Assembly (NCBI GenBank): GCA_038496675.1
Contig: CM076651.1
Location: 20,187,133 to 20,251,132, forward strand
Length of the DNA: 64,000 nt
From: Rachycentron canadum
Lineage: Eukaryota > Chordata > Actinopteri > Carangiformes > Rachycentridae
Direction: 5' to 3'
Shown here: positions 26,351 through 40,596 of the stretch, piece after piece
Position numbering within the stretch: position 1 is the stretch's first letter
How the letters are laid out: each line of letters starts with the position of its first letter
The notes under the pieces: model-generated
Told to the model about the DNA's origin: nothing
The model's input: only the letters and a program-made list of their open reading frames with translations
The model's database searches: none
Made by a program: the position numbers and the translations under genes

Positions 26351-28607
26351 TTGACAATGGCACAGGCAGGTGTGATGTGTGTACACTGTGTGACACCAGC
26401 AGAAAAGTCCAGGAGGAGTGATGCTAAAGCGTCCTGAACTGATTGCTGCAGGGCTCACTGTGGCAGCAAGGGACAACATAATCCTCTCAGTATTGAATGA
26501 CTCAGTACATACTTCTAAATGTGTTTGTGTCATGAAAAATAATAGATACATCGTACAGTCTTCTGCGTTGCTCAGTTTCTTTTGCTCAAGGGCACAATAT
26601 GCTGGAGAACTGCTGGTTTCTCCCAGCACTGTTTTGTTTTGTTCATCCTCAGAGCAATCACAGTAGTACCATAATTTCTCAACATCTGTTGCTTGTGCCA
26701 CAAAACAACATGAAAGGATGACTGGGTTTGAAAGAATAAGAGAAGTCATCGAAGGTCAGTGTTGTACTGGAATGTGAAAGGGAGTAAGAGAATGAGATCA
26801 AATTAGCCAACTTGTACATGATGTTTCTCTGGGGGAATCATTGTTTGCTAATTTAAGTTAATTTGTTTTCATACCATGGCTATATATACTGAGAACAGCA
26901 TGGCATGTATAGATTTTCTTTATTTTTTGCGTAACGCCACCCTCAACTTTTCACAAGTGTGGATCCAGGTCTTGCTCACTTGCTCACTTGAGACTGAAGG
27001 TAAGTTGAAAAAGTGGCGTTAGAAAGAACTGAACACACAAGATCTCTGTAACCCACCTGAAACTATTCCTGAGGCTACATTCGCCACTACAAGCTTAGCA
27101 CCACCAAATGTTCACAGTTGTGTGAACTGAGAAAAGATGATCACATGTGTGACAGTGTTATAGGAGTACAATGCTAAATCACTGTGGTGCTATTTTATTA
27201 TAGAAAAATAACATTACTTCTTGAGTAGCAAGTATTGCAGCTTGTTTTATGTTCACAAAGCTTTAAAGACGTTGATAGTTTCAGCACTTGAAGCTGTATT
27301 TGAAGCTGATTTCAGAACGATAACAAGGTCCCCACCATGTCCAAGGCTTTAACATTGTCATGAATAACATAACAATTAATTTTTTGCTACTTTACTAGGG
27401 GAAACAAAACAGCAGCTATCATATTATTTCCTGTCCATGTACAGATTTAAGTTGTTAGTCTTGTTGTCTAACCCAACCCTGATCAGATCAACTGAAGGTC
27501 TCGTCATAACAGCTTTAGTTTCTCATCGTAAAGAACCTTGCAAGTGAGGGGTTGAATTATGAGTTCGGACCATGTGTTTCATGTGGACAGTTTAGCTGTA
27601 GTTTCCTTAGTGAGTTTGCTGAGTCGTCTGTCCAGAGAGTTATTTTAAAGTTATAAAGAGGCGACTCCATAAATAATTTATTCCATAATACAACAGTGTT
27701 AATATTTATGAACAGTTTGAGTCTGACTGACTAAAGCCCCATTTAGGCAGGATTAATGTTATGGGGGGAGGTGGAGAATAAAATGTGTAGTCCTCAATGA
27801 TTTTACTCATTGTACCAGATCGGAAAATTGTCTGCAATAGGCTCACCAGCCAAAGCCAAAAGAGAAAGCAACAAGTCTGCCCATAGGGACACAGGAGATT
27901 TGGATGAGGACGTCACAGAGGGTCAATCAATGCAATCAAATCTAATTGCACATGAAACACATACTGATATCAGTGTGACTTACCCTAGATACCATTATCT
28001 CAGATGTCCACTGTAAAGAACCATGTCCATAAATCTGCTGAGAGATCATAGGAAAAAATGCTTGAGAATCTTCCAACCAAATCTTTTTATTTTTAGGTTC
28101 TCTTTAGTGTCAAAGTAATCCAATGGTTGAATTTTTTACATACAAGAACAGGATGACTTATGGGTACATGATCACGCCAAAATGTGAAAATGTCATTTTA
28201 AAAAAATAGCATTACCTACCTGTAGCTGACTTCACAGCACCAACTTTGATGAACTTTCATGGCTTTTGTTTCCTGTTGTCATACTGACTTCCTGACAGGC
28301 CCATATTTTCTGTTGCTGCAATGTTTTCATCTGTCTTGTTAATAACAACACTTTTGATCTACTTCATTTTCACACAAAAGTCAAAGCTTCTTGCTGACCT
28401 GATTGTCCTGGAAGGACAAGCAGCCGTTCACACAGAATAAACTTTATTCCTCTTTAAAGTAAAAGGATGTCACTCTGGATTGAGTTTAAATTACAGGGTG
28501 ACCAGTGAGTTCACAGAAACACAGCATGTAAGTGCGGATGTGGAGGTGAAAAATTACTTAAGGCGAATGGGATTAAAATCACTGACCAAAACGGGTTATA
28601 TTAAACA

Positions 28608-28635
28608 CCCCCCGCCCCCCACCCTAACCCTCCCC
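28608..28635. repeat. C-tract cluster (G-quadruplex-prone minus strand)
   Basis: C runs of 6, 6, 3, 3 and 4 bases are separated by one to three bases, including a 'ccctaaccct' telomere-like word. The minus strand fits the usual pattern of four or more G-runs with short loops. Confidence 0.7.
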
Positions 28636-31600
28636 AAACGTCCCTCAAAAAATAAATCCTGTCTGAATGTGGCTTAAGACAAGAAATCCTGTCAGTTTTG
28701 CTTCTTTTTTTTTTTTTTTAACACAATCATCTCTACTCTATTATTTTATGAAACACTTTTTGAACACGTGTGCTTAACATTACTACACTGTAATTAGATT
28801 GAGAACCGGCTACAATGACTCACACAACAACTTTATATATAATCTAAGTTAGAATAACACTGGTTTGAATGAATGAGACAATAATGCAACCACCAGACAC
28901 CGAGTATATTCTAAGCTATCTTAAGAACACATTAATGAATTAAACAATTAAGAATGGACTACAACAGATGAAATGAATAATAACATGTAATGTATTCATG
29001 TTTAACTAATAAGGACTCTCGTCATAATTTAATAATGATGGTATTAGAGTAATTAAACCTTATTACTGTTAAAAGTAATCACAGAGAGTCTGGTGAATTC
29101 CTTTGTAATTAATTGTCCATGATGTTGCCACAGTGACATTCAAGTGTAAACAGAGTACCATCTCACAGATCAGCTTCTCAGAGGCTCACACACGGTACGG
29201 GCTGAAGGTTGAACGGTGAGCTGCGCTGCCTTTTAGTTAAAAGCACATAGTCAAAACAGATTAATGTTTCATATCTGTGGAAGGCACCTGCACATACAAA
29301 ACCAAGCATCATGTTGTGTTTTTGTTTCGCTGTTGCCAGGCGACTGCAGAATAGCTGACAATCTGCTGTCAGTCACACGGCCAGCTGTTGTTTACAGTGC
29401 TGGGTTGGTGTGATTTGGCTATACAAGTATTATATAAAATAGGAGAGTGGTTACAAAACAGCTCTCATTTGCTTCCGACCCCCAGAGGGTCCATATCTGC
29501 ATTAATACAACTGGTGAACACAGGAAAGAAAAACAAAAAACAATGAGCTGAAATTGTCTCAGCTCCGGGTGCATGAGGCACCCTTCCAAAAATTCAAGCT
29601 GCCTAAAGCAGAGTAATGCAAGATACAGCACAGCCGGCAGCAGACATAGATGAGGCCCTCCTTACCATCACCATCACCCTCACTTTACCTATCACAGCTT
29701 CTCAATTAAGATAACACACTGAAGGCTAATTCCACTGCCAATGACTGCAACTGATGGAGGTGTTCATCTTGTTTACCTTCAACTTTCCTCACTTAAAATG
29801 CTGAGTGGACTAGAGTGAGCACACTTTGTCTCCACCACAATCTCTAGGAAAAGAGCTGTTGCTATCATCATCATTACCATGATCATCAACAACCCTAATG
29901 TTACTGCGCTAACAACAAATCTTGTTGAAGCAGGTTGTTCTTTAGCAGCAATGTAACTAAAATAAAGTCATCTTACTTTTGAATATTTGCTTTCATTTGC
30001 TACCATTTTTGGTCTCACCCAGGGTGACCATGAGGTCTTTTGGTCTTTTCGTAGGTCTAGGACCAGTCTTAGACCACTTTCAGGCTTTTGGACTCACTGG
30101 TGTCAACATATGCAGGTCGGATTGATATAAAGTCAAGTGCAATAAACTTTTCTATTTTTCGATCTGAACACATATCTTTTGATAATAAGTGCATAGAGAA
30201 ATTATGGTTGGATTTAAGTAATCTTTGTAAAAAAAACAAACACACAGCTTTTTGATGACAAAGTAACCTTTCCTCTGGTTGCCTTTCCATTTACTGAGCA
30301 TATTCATGCTCTCCAGAAGATGAACCGTTTATAAAGACAAAATATCTCTGACTTTGAATCACAATAAACTGAGAACTTTCATTCTTTGAAGGGACCTAAA
30401 AACCAGTGTTTAACAGTGTTAAAGCTGAGAATTATCACCAAACCAGTTCCCCTCAGATTTATAGAGCATTTATTAACTTTATTATTAACTTTAACTTTAT
30501 TAACTTTTAGCTTATTGTTTTGGTTGTGAGGCCCTTAAGTTTTACTGTTTTGTTTCACTCTCACCACTCTCTATTTCTCACAGCAGCATGCAGATGATTT
30601 CTGCAAAAATGCTGTTAAAATGATGAAACTACCTGTCTGTGTGTCACTCACATAATACACTAAAGCCTTACTCTCTCTTTTTAGCTTTTAGCAGCTTTGA
30701 GGCTGAGTCTCGTGTAATCACTCAGCGCTGCTTATGGCTGTGAACTAAAAGGCTCTAGACCATTAGTGACCAAAGAGGCATTAAAGTGCACCGTAGCCTA
30801 TATGTAACTCACCCTGGGGGGGACTATGACCTCAGTTCCTTCAGCTAATCTGCAGCATGCTGTAGATGCTCACATTAAGCAATTTAAGTGGTTGTCAAAA
30901 TGCACAGAAGGATGTAGAGGCATATCTAAACTGTCTTATATGAAACAAACCTATCACCATGAAACTCATGAAAAGATTCCTGCATTTAGGACCTTCTGTA
31001 AGTCAAAGTCAGTTTTATCTTGAAGCAGAGTGATTTATTCCACCACACTCAAAATTGTGATGATGGGAGTAGAGACCAGGTTGCTGAAATGATATTACAA
31101 CCAGGTAGTTGTTTGCTCACTCAAATTGTCCTCCGTTTTACTCCCAGGTTTTAAGCCCAGGTTGTCAGCGGAAAAGTGCTGGAATATATCTGCTTTAGAT
31201 ATAACCGAATGAATAATTAAAAACCCGAAGCTTCACACGTCAGGAGAGGGTGATGTGTACATGGCTTTGAACAAGCTGCGGAGGAAATGAATAAATACAT
31301 AAATTGTGTCCGTGTGTGTGCATCTGCGTGTGTGTTTGTGAAACACACAAGCAAGGAAGCCACAGAATTGAAATTACACGGGGGGATGAAAGCGAGAGGT
31401 AATTTTAACATAAAGCATGAACTGTCAGAAAAGCTTTTTAACTCTTCAACAGTGCGGCCTGTTTAGGAAGAGCATTTGCAAAATGACAGATTCGTAACAG
31501 GAAGCACCACAAACAAACTCTTGAATTTGGTAGGTTGCTTTGACAACTTCACAAATTGCATTTTAAAGTATGTTAACTTGTTAAATAGCAGAATATTCAA

Positions 31601-32464
31601 ACATGATTGATACATTGATAACAAAGACATGTCAAGGTTTTTGTTTTTTTTTAACACAAAACCAGGGACAGAATTCAAAGTGGAATATTTTTTTATGAGG
31701 TTTTTAAAGCTTTGGATCTAAATAATCTATTTGCACCAACAAGAAGATGTTTAATGTCAGTGAAGTTAAGGACTGGCATTTACATCTCAGACTATTAATG
31801 CTGCATTTATTTGAAGGTAGCAGGAATTTTAAGAATTGAAGGAACTCCACATAAAAAACTGTTAAACTAAAAATGCTTCTGCTCTCAAACGTGAACACTC
31901 ACAAAGATCAAGGTAACAAGAGTTGCTGTTTCAGTGTGTGCGCATTGATGCGTTTTGTTGCAGTCATTTAGCTCTACAGCAGCTCTGTGTTTACTGCTTC
32001 ATAGCAACTTCCCCTCTCTAATTGGTCACAGTTCAGCTTTGTTGTAGAAAGCAGTCTGTTCTCTCTGTCTACAGGTCATAGTTTCCTCTAGAAAAACAAA
32101 CTCAAAGTGAATGTTTTTTTTATTATTTTCCTTCAGAAAGAGAACAAATTACAATGCAATGACTTTCAATACACATATAAATCTTTTTAAAGTGTTTATG
32201 AGTTTGTCTGGAAACAGTGATCTCAAAAAAGGAGGAGCAAGTGGTAAACATTTGCTTAGCATCTCTAACAGCATCCATAAATCAAACACTCTCTGTGGTG
32301 AATATCAAGTTTTTAACCTTTTATATGTTTTTTTATATTTGATACAAAAATAAGACATATCACGAGAAAAATAAGCAGTCATTGGCAGCTAGGGATTCAT
32401 ATGCACTACATAAAGTAAACTTAAGATCTTAAGAGCTAGAGTTTGCACAACACAACTACTAACA

Positions 32465-32780
32465 CTGTGTCAGCCACTGCCATTTAAAAACAACATAAAC
32501 AAATAAAACATGCTAACTACGCTAACCATTCTGATACATCCCAACTGAGGCGCAAACATGTAGATGTTTCCTCACTGATCATTACTGACCATTTTGATGT
32601 ACACTACCATCACATTATTCATCAGTCACCAAAACCCTGTGTCAGCCACTGCCAGTTACAAGCTAACAAACATAATCAATTTACTATACTTACTGTTCTG
32701 ATACATCTTCTAGGCATTGATTTTGGTGCACAATAAACTCAAAACCTCTTCAGCTTGGATTTGACTGAAGCTCAAACATG
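32465..32780 (+). repeat. Diverged direct duplication
   Basis: Words recur in the same order at a spacing of about 167-220 bp: 'ctgtgtcagccactgcca' (32465 and 32637), 'ctgatacatc' (32531 and 32698), and 'caaacatgt' preceded by ctgag or ctgaag (32553 and 32773). The second copy carries about 50 extra bases between the last two words. It is an old local tandem duplication of non-coding sequence. Confidence 0.65.
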
Positions 32781-33324
32781 TGGCTGAGTCTTTCCAATGT
32801 TTCTTCCACTAAACACAACAGTAGCAGTGGGTGGAACACAAGAACTGATCAAGATTTCTCAATAAGGAAGTAAATCTAGATCTGCTTACAGCTCAGTTTC
32901 CTTTCAGTATCACCTGTCATACTCAACCCACCCACCAGATGTCCCTAGACTTTCCTCCTGCTTTTCATTTACCAGTCACTGGAACTTCCCCACCTATCTA
33001 CACACCCATTCATCATTTCCCACGTGTGCTCCCCGGTTTTATTAGCAGTTCTTTTTTCCCCAGTCTTCGGCTGTATCATATGCTAATGTCTCCATCTCCT
33101 TGTACTGCTCTTCTTTGGACTTCCTCTCCTGCTACCTGTGTGTGGTTACCTGTTGTCTGTACTTGCCTGCCTACCTGTTGGTCCATCTGTCTGTCTGTAA
33201 GCCAGACAATTCATCTGTTTCCTCACAGCACCATTATGTCAGTACACCTGGTAGCAATGCTAGTTACTAAATGTGGGATAAGTTAAACCCGTGATCGATA
33301 AATACTGCATTACTTTTATTATAA

Positions 33325-33660
33325 GTCTAAACCAGACCAAGAGAGACTGCAATTTGGCACATTGTTGCTTTGAGCTAAATGCTAACATCAGCATGCTGAC
33401 ATAACCACAATGACAATACTAGCAGGCATCACCAAAGAGATTACAATTCATCCTGAAGGTGACATGAATGTGTGTACCAGATTTCATGACAATCCATCCA
33501 AGAGCTGTCGAGACTCTAAAACACAAATATGAACATCATGTTGGCACTGGAGGAAAAGTCAGGGGATCAGTGAAGTTATTAGGAGTCATCCTCTGTGCAC
33601 TATCGAAGTCTGTAACAAAGTTCAAGGCAATCCATACAAATGTTGTGATCTAAAATAATG
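33325..33660 (-). repeat. Teleost 'attgccatgaaatttggtacag' family, inverted
   Basis: Plus-strand phrases are the complement of the family: 'gctttgagctaaatgctaac', 'atcagcatgctgacataac', 'cagatttcatgacaatccat', and 'gttcaaggcaatccatacaa'. The copy is decayed and non-coding. Related copies occur at 46,990, 55,080 and 63,710. Confidence 0.7.
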
Positions 33661-35284
33661 CACTGGTGTTGCCCTCCCTGGAGTCATATGCCTAGCATGT
33701 AGCAGCCAATATTTATTGGCACAAAAAAAGCAATGTTCAACAATGTTCAATGTTCAGGTCATGCATTAGTCATACTCATATACTTGCTTTGCTTGTATCC
33801 ATTGCTTGTTAACTATTATAGAATAAGAACAAACTGCTCCAAAGACAAATCAGCTATCTCTGAAGTGATACATGTAGAGGAAACACAAGGAAAATTCTAT
33901 TTTATTACAACTTTATTACTTTATTGTTCTAAAAAAAAAAAAAAGCCATAATTTCTATGGGTTATGACTGACACAACACATTAAGGCCATTCTTAATTAG
34001 AGGGCAACCCTAACCTGGGGGTTAAAACCTGATGGTCAAATCTGAATCAATGTCTTTTTAAGGATGTCACCATGTTCCCAGGTCTCAGCGTGAGTACAGT
34101 GTTATTGCTACTAAAATAAGCCTCCAGTTGTAATAAACTGGAATTATCCCTTAATTGTGCTTACGGTGCACCAGTGCTTTGGGAAATGAAATTGTCACTG
34201 CAGTTTTAGTTGTAATGTGAAGTCATATTAAAACCTTAGTAGTTCATGTTATTAAAACCCAGCAATAGATGCAACAATAATCTCAGCATTATAGTAAGCA
34301 ATGTATGCTGGAGCCCAAAGTATCTAGTTCATATATTTTTCTCCTGTGATACTTAAAGTTTAGAACTTTCCTCTCCTCCAGATAGATGCTAGGTTGGATG
34401 CTACACACTTTTTAATATTTCAGCTCACATCTTTAACAACTCCCAGTAGCTTTATTCAATATAACCTACTCTTTAACCCACTTTCAAAGAGCTGAGCGCT
34501 GGCAACAAAAGAAGGCCAACGTGACACCTCATATAAAGTATCTCCACCCAAATAAGAAGCTGTTAGTTCTGATACTTTTTTAATTCTGCCTTGTTGGACC
34601 AGGCATCTGTTGTACAACAAAGTCAGAGCCAGGAGGCTGTCTCTAACAATGTAGCGGGCCAGTCACTCACTCTATGTATCTGCATGGTTCCCTTCACCCA
34701 AGCGCCCACCTCCTTCCATTAGGCTGAATTAATGAGGTGCCAATCAGTCAGCTGAGGTGGTGACTTCACACAGAGCACAATAAGTGCCTCAGTATGCTAT
34801 CTGGTTATGGTGAAATCTTGTTGAAAGCAGGCAAGGGGATTCACTTCACACTTAATGCATTGTGGGAGTAACAAATAGAGGCACTCACAGTTGTTGTAGG
34901 CAGGGATTTAGGTGTCTCTGGTTACTTTCAGGGTGAGAGGGCTGCAAAAGTGAGTGAGGCAAAGAATAGCAGAAAATGGCAAGCAAAACCCACAACTACT
35001 GGATGTAAGGGCCCTCCTTTGCGCCACTGGGCTGAAAAGTGTACTTTTGAGAAATATGAAATATGACATTCATTCTTTCAAATGTTGTTTCAAACCAATC
35101 AGATGTGTCTGACATACTGCTGGTGACGAGCAAGGTACAGCGCAACACACACCAGTTATATCACATGGCATCATGTCATTTGATGAGTGTTAGTTGACAA
35201 CCGCACTGTTCAACACAAAGTCTATCGTACACACTGAAGAAGTAGTCAGGATGTATTATTCTAGAGAGTGAGTATGATAAAATT

Positions 35285-35690
35285 GCTGCTGTAATAGACT
35301 GTAAATAAAGATGGACACTGCTGTCGTGACCCATAGGTTTGTGAGAAGCAACCACGGTCAGCATTTTTCCAGTCCCGGTCTACATCAAACTCCCATCTAA
35401 TCCAGAAATGGGCAAAGAAGTGGGGCATGTGTGGAGCCGAGACTTTGGTGCATACGGATTTGTGGCAAGCATACATTCACCCACCTATTACTCAAAGCAG
35501 CACACCTTCAATTATGCAGAACTTCTCAATAAAATTTAATGGGTGAGTTATTTAAAAACTTTTTTTTTTGTTCCATGCTGTAAACAAGTTAATATGTGCT
35601 GTAAAGTTGGGTCTATGGGGATTTTGTCACCTGTTGCTATTTTTTAGTGTTGTCAGTGGAGCAGAAGCTTCAGGGACAAATAAGTCATTT
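35285..35690 (+). repeat. Teleost 'gactgtaaataaagatggac' repeat fragment
   Basis: It begins with 'tagactgtaaataaagatgg', continues with 'gacccataggtttgtgagaa', and further right has 'gctgtaaagttgggtctatg' and 'gggattttgtcacctgttg'. I recognise these as parts of a frequent fish interspersed repeat. It is degraded and probably interrupted near 35,480-35,560. The family name is unknown to me. Confidence 0.5.
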
Positions 35691-37160
35691 GGAGCATGTG
35701 GAAGGATTTATTTGTTAAGTCTATGTCCACTCAATATTGTTGAATTCTGTTTTTATAAATACACCAACTGTTCCACACCAGCCAAGTGTAAAATCCTTTT
35801 GTGATATTTTTAGACCTTTTTTTTTTTTTTTTTATTTCCAGTATTTTCCCTCAGTGTTTTTTTCATGTGTAAATTGAAAACTCTCATAAAAAGATGGAAA
35901 CTAATTCTTCAGGAAGCATAACAGACATGGCAGAGACATACTGACTGTGAAGAAATTCCTCTATGGACAGACAGTGACTGATACAGGCAGTGTTTCGTGT
36001 TGTACAGTAGTCTACCAAGCTTTTTTAGACCATTGGACACTTAATATGAGGAATGGTGAGACAATCTCATGTTAGACTGCAAGGCAAAACTTTATAGCAA
36101 GGTGACAGTGGGAAATCATGCGAGTCAGTGTGATGGGCTATTGACTGGCTTCTGGTCTGCTTGGGTCTTAATTCACAAAAAGCCCAACTGAGCTCTTCCT
36201 TTCCACAAGTGGCTGAGGCTGCTCACAGAGTGTATGGGAGCAGCAATGATTAATGTGGTTATAAAAGCAGTCGGCCGACTTTTAAGTGTTACTCTAGATC
36301 ATCTACTGAGGCAGCTCCACCATGTGCACTGGAGCAACATGAAACTGGGAGCTGTAAGAAGTGCATCAGAAACAAATCTCTCATCAAACTTTACTCTGCT
36401 CCAAAAACAAAAATAAAAACATCCTCTGTTGTCTGACCCAGCTCTGGAAATCCTTATTGCCTCTTAAGTGGCATGCTGCTGAAATAAGATTTTCTGTCAA
36501 TCATTCTGAGAAAACTCTGTTGCTGGCTTCAAATTAAAGGTTTAATAGATATTTTAATTTAAAAGGGGCAATAAATAAGAACTTTACTGCCTCATGACAC
36601 AAAATAGCTGTAATATATTTGTGGGGGGTTGATAGGGCTGTTGATCACTCACTCCTAAAGCCTCAGGGATTACTTGACTAGAAGTGAGATGTGTAGCTTT
36701 AAAACACACTTTACACTGTATTTTATAATGGAGTTGCTATATTTTTACTGCACTTATATTCTAATGGACTGTCAGTCATCAACTCCTGCAATGATGGTCA
36801 CATGAGAATGATGTTCATGTAGTGGCCAACTGCATATATTACTTTAATACTTACTTTTTCTTTTATGCTTGTATGCATGATGGTGCAATGTCCATGTCTG
36901 GGCAAGACTCCCTGGCTTCTCCCTGCAAGAGCCTGGAGGGGGATGTCAGGTGGTCAGGGAGATTCAGTTCATCTGGACTGATTCCTCTAAATAACCTTGT
37001 GGCATTCAGCCAATCTTTTTCTCTTCCCTGGCTTCACCCCCTTTTGGTTTTGTAGCATTTGGTTTGTATTATCTTTATCTTCTTCTATCTTAGTTACTTT
37101 TCATTAAAGGTCCTTCATGCAAGTTTTGTGGCTTGTTGGCTGAAACTCTTGGCAAGAAAC

Positions 37161-37181
37161 CATCACCACCACCACCACCAC
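37161..37181. repeat. (CAC)n patch
   Basis: A short cac trinucleotide run; an open frame on the minus strand reads it as poly-Val. Confidence 0.85.
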
Positions 37182-40100
37182 TAGCCACTCCCAGCAAGCA
37201 ACCATATTTAGAAGCTGAGAAAACTTAAATATAAAACCTTTAAAAATTTTAGTTCTTGTGTGGGCTCCCACTGTTTGCTGGCTGGTGATAATGGATATCT
37301 TGCACATCCTGTGTTATTTGGTTGCACCTGTCCACCAAAATTAATGCTTTATGTCTCAGAAATGCAAATAGGCTAACAAATGGTAGGGGCAGTGAAAAAA
37401 AAAAACTACTACAATAATGGTAGAAAGTTTTTAAAGTTTGGGAGTTTTGTAATTTCACATAGTTTAAATTAGTATTAATAGCTGTTTTGGGTTTTTTTTT
37501 TACCAATCTAAAAGAAACCTTCAAACTTCAGCATCAAACTTTATTCTTTTACTCACCAAGAGATGTCTCCAGTGGTGGAAAGCAATCCTCTTGTTTTGCT
37601 TCTATTTCTATCACTTCTTTTCTTGTACTCAAGTTAGCATGCTAACCAGCAAGCTACGGGCCAGTCGGACTGTCACTTTCTGATTCGGAGTCACTGTAGC
37701 ATCAGCGTTAGGGAAACAGTTCTGCTCAGAGGGATTACTATGACTTCTTGTGAACACAATGCAATAGCAAAACAGAAGTTTGACCTCTGTTGTAGGATGA
37801 AAGGATCCATGTGCATCAGGGTAAGACAGGTATTTACCCTATTAACAATGATAAATGAATTAAATACAGTACAATTACAGTATTTGTTATCAGGATGTTG
37901 TTTGAACTGATTGCTATTGACAGAAAAATACAATAGAAAACATCTTTCTCCTGTTTCAGTCTGTTTTAGTCTTTAAACGGTGGAGACAAAGCTACAGGGA
38001 GCTGCTGCACCTGGTCACGCCATTAGCAGCAGGTGCTCAGGGTCCAATTGGGAGCAATCACAAAATCAAAGGAGCCAGAAAAAAATATCATCAGGCACCA
38101 AGCTTTGCCTATCACAACGTGTAAAAAGTATGGTCAAAAGCAGTGTCATTGTATGGTGCATGAGTCAAATGGTCAAACCCACAACTCATACAGCTGAATC
38201 ACGTGACCAGATCCTCTCACGGATGTAGCTCAGCATAAAGATTTCATATAGACCTGCACTATTTTAATATAACTTTTGCTGTTATTTGCTTATATAAACA
38301 AAATGGATGGAAGTTTCATGATAAATGTAGGGTGTTAGTTTCACTTCAACACGTCAGACAAAAAAGTCAACCGGATTATTGTAAATATGGCTTTATACTT
38401 TCAAAACAAAAACAAGCATTAGAAATGCAGTCTTTAGTCTGCGTCGAAATGCTCAATAATGCAAGTTTTCACAGGCCTGAAGGGTTTTTCCGGCTAATAT
38501 CCAGACTCCTAGCTTGAACCCCTGCATTCCCAAAGAAGTTTTGTGTATTATACCATGATGTATGCCTGTATTAGTTTAGCCCTTAAGTGTTGGGGCAGTT
38601 TTTGTTTGCTTAAAGTGCTGACTTTCATCTTCAGCTAATTGAGGGTGTTTACAGCCACATGATGAACCATATAGAAGTTGCAGCCCCTACACGAATTCCA
38701 CTCATCATATATCTTCCATTAAAGCTGAAGGTCAGTACTTTAAACCCATAGTTGTTGTTTCATTTCAAATTCAATCTTTTAAGCCAAAGCAATGAAAAAC
38801 ATACTGCATCACTGTCCTAATACTTGCATACTGCATTGTAGATATTGAATTTAGTTTGTGAGTGGAGATTCATATTGAAGTTCAGTGGGGTTCCTGATTT
38901 AGTTACAGCAATGGAAATGTTAATGCTAATCCCTGCTCTTTGCTTTTGTTTGTCTATGCCTGTGTATATGTGTCTGAATCAATGTCTGATTGGAACAAAA
39001 CTAGCAATACTGGTGATTTTTAACACTCTGTTAATGCACCAATTATATTGATGTGTCTCCCCCTCTTTTCCATCTCCCTCTCTTCCTTCCATCCCTAAGG
39101 CGTTAGGTAAGTGAACACAATCATTTGTTCAAAAACAAAGGATCAGCAAAAAGGATTCTGCTCTGGATTAAGCAATCTCTTAGTTCGCTGTGGGGCGTAT
39201 ATAACAAAAACATTCTATAAGGAAACAACTCACTTTTCTAAGTAACGCTTAAATGCTTCCCTGCCTCTTGTTTGCGCAGGTTTGTGTATTCCCTCTGAAT
39301 ATATTGTGCTGTGCAGGTCTGTGCTCTGTGTGGCAGCGCAGTGACACTCATATCCACGTTCCTTGTTATCCAATGCCAAATAATCTGTTTGAACAAAGCT
39401 TCTCATTGCTGTACATATTGGATTCATGTGGGCCAGTACCGACAGTGACATATGAGGCCTGGTCGGTTTTTTTATTTTGTGGAGAGCCAGAGCAGGGATA
39501 TATGCGAGGTGGGCCACATTAGTGAGTCTGTACTGTAGCTATACCACTCCCTCTCTCTGTGCTTTTCCTCTACATTGCTGGCAAGCTCACCGGGGGAATG
39601 TTGGAGAATCTGACTTCAAAGGATTTTTTTTTTAGTATGTACCTGTACTATGGTACATCAAAGTAAGTCTATCAATTATAATTTAAGTAACATGTATTAA
39701 TAAGCATTAACCAAAGCAGAAAACTACACCACCATCCAAATGGTTTACCGTGGGATTTGTGTATGTCTCCACGTAATGTCATGTTAAAGAAATCTGGGCG
39801 TAGGACATGAGCCCCTCAACTCCATTAGCTTGTCAAATTGTTTTTGACTGGCTTTGATTTTGCTTTTATCCTCCTCTGTCGCTCGGTAAGAGTGAAGCGA
39901 GGCTGTTATCGTGTGATGGAAATGGAAATCAGGTCTTAGCACCACAGTACAATTGCATGGGAGGCTCTTTGAGTGAGGCATAAAAAAGAATACGCTTTAT
40001 CAATTCACAGTAAGTGGGTTTCAAGGACAAGTCCAATAATACTTCAGCGGCACATTAAGAATGCTACAGCTGAATTAATGCATACAGATTATTTGGGTTT

Positions 40101-40196
40101 TACATCACAAGGACTTCAGTCTCAACATAATTTTAATTCATTTCGATGGTTACTTTGTTTCATTAAACTGTACTGCAAGTTTCTTGCAGGGGGGGG

Positions 40197-40596
40197 NNNN
40201 NNNNNNNNNNNNNNNNNNNNNNNNNNNNNNNNNNNNNNNNNNNNNNNNNNNNNNNNNNNNNNNNNNNNNNNNNNNNNNNNNNNNNNNNNNNNNNNNNNNN
40301 NNNNNNNNNNNNNNNNNNNNNNNNNNNNNNNNNNNNNNNNNNNNNNNNNNNNNNNNNNNNNNNNNNNNNNNNNNNNNNNNNNNNNNNNNNNNNNNNNNNN
40401 NNNNNNNNNNNNNNNNNNNNNNNNNNNNNNNNNNNNNNNNNNNNNNNNNNNNNNNNNNNNNNNNNNNNNNNNNNNNNNNNNNNNNNNNNNNNNNNNNNNN
40501 NNNNNNNNNNNNNNNNNNNNNNNNNNNNNNNNNNNNNNNNNNNNNNNNNNNNNNNNNNNNNNNNNNNNNNNNNNNNNNNNNNNNNNNNNNNNNNNN
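40197..40596. other. Assembly gap of 400 N in a poly-G run
   Basis: Unknown bases are flanked by 8 G on the left (40189-40196) and 12 G on the right (40597-40608). The same homopolymer on both sides suggests that sequencing failed in one G tract; the true size is unknown. All open frames crossing it are artefacts. Confidence 0.98.

Larger units (their letters stand above)
23631..33324. other. Non-coding region
   Basis: No supported gene. It includes an (ATT)n patch (25,785-25,807), a nested palindrome (26,230-26,350), a C-rich tract (28,608-28,635), 'ttaactttatta' tandem words near 30,470-30,510, and a diverged local duplication (32,465-32,780). The pyrimidine-rich stretch 32,920-33,240 resembles the end of a retroelement but I could not identify it. 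The frames near 24,070-24,360 and 26,336-26,749 have no recognisable domains. Confidence 0.5.

Noticed and set aside
26336..26749. A 137-codon minus-strand frame
   Set aside because: Low-complexity, Cys/Ser/Thr-scattered sequence without a domain, overlapping an open frame on the other strand.
32939..33286. A 115-codon plus-strand frame, possibly a retroelement product
   Set aside because: The sequence is pyrimidine-rich and reads as low-complexity Pro/Ser/Cys; no reverse transcriptase, integrase or gag motif.
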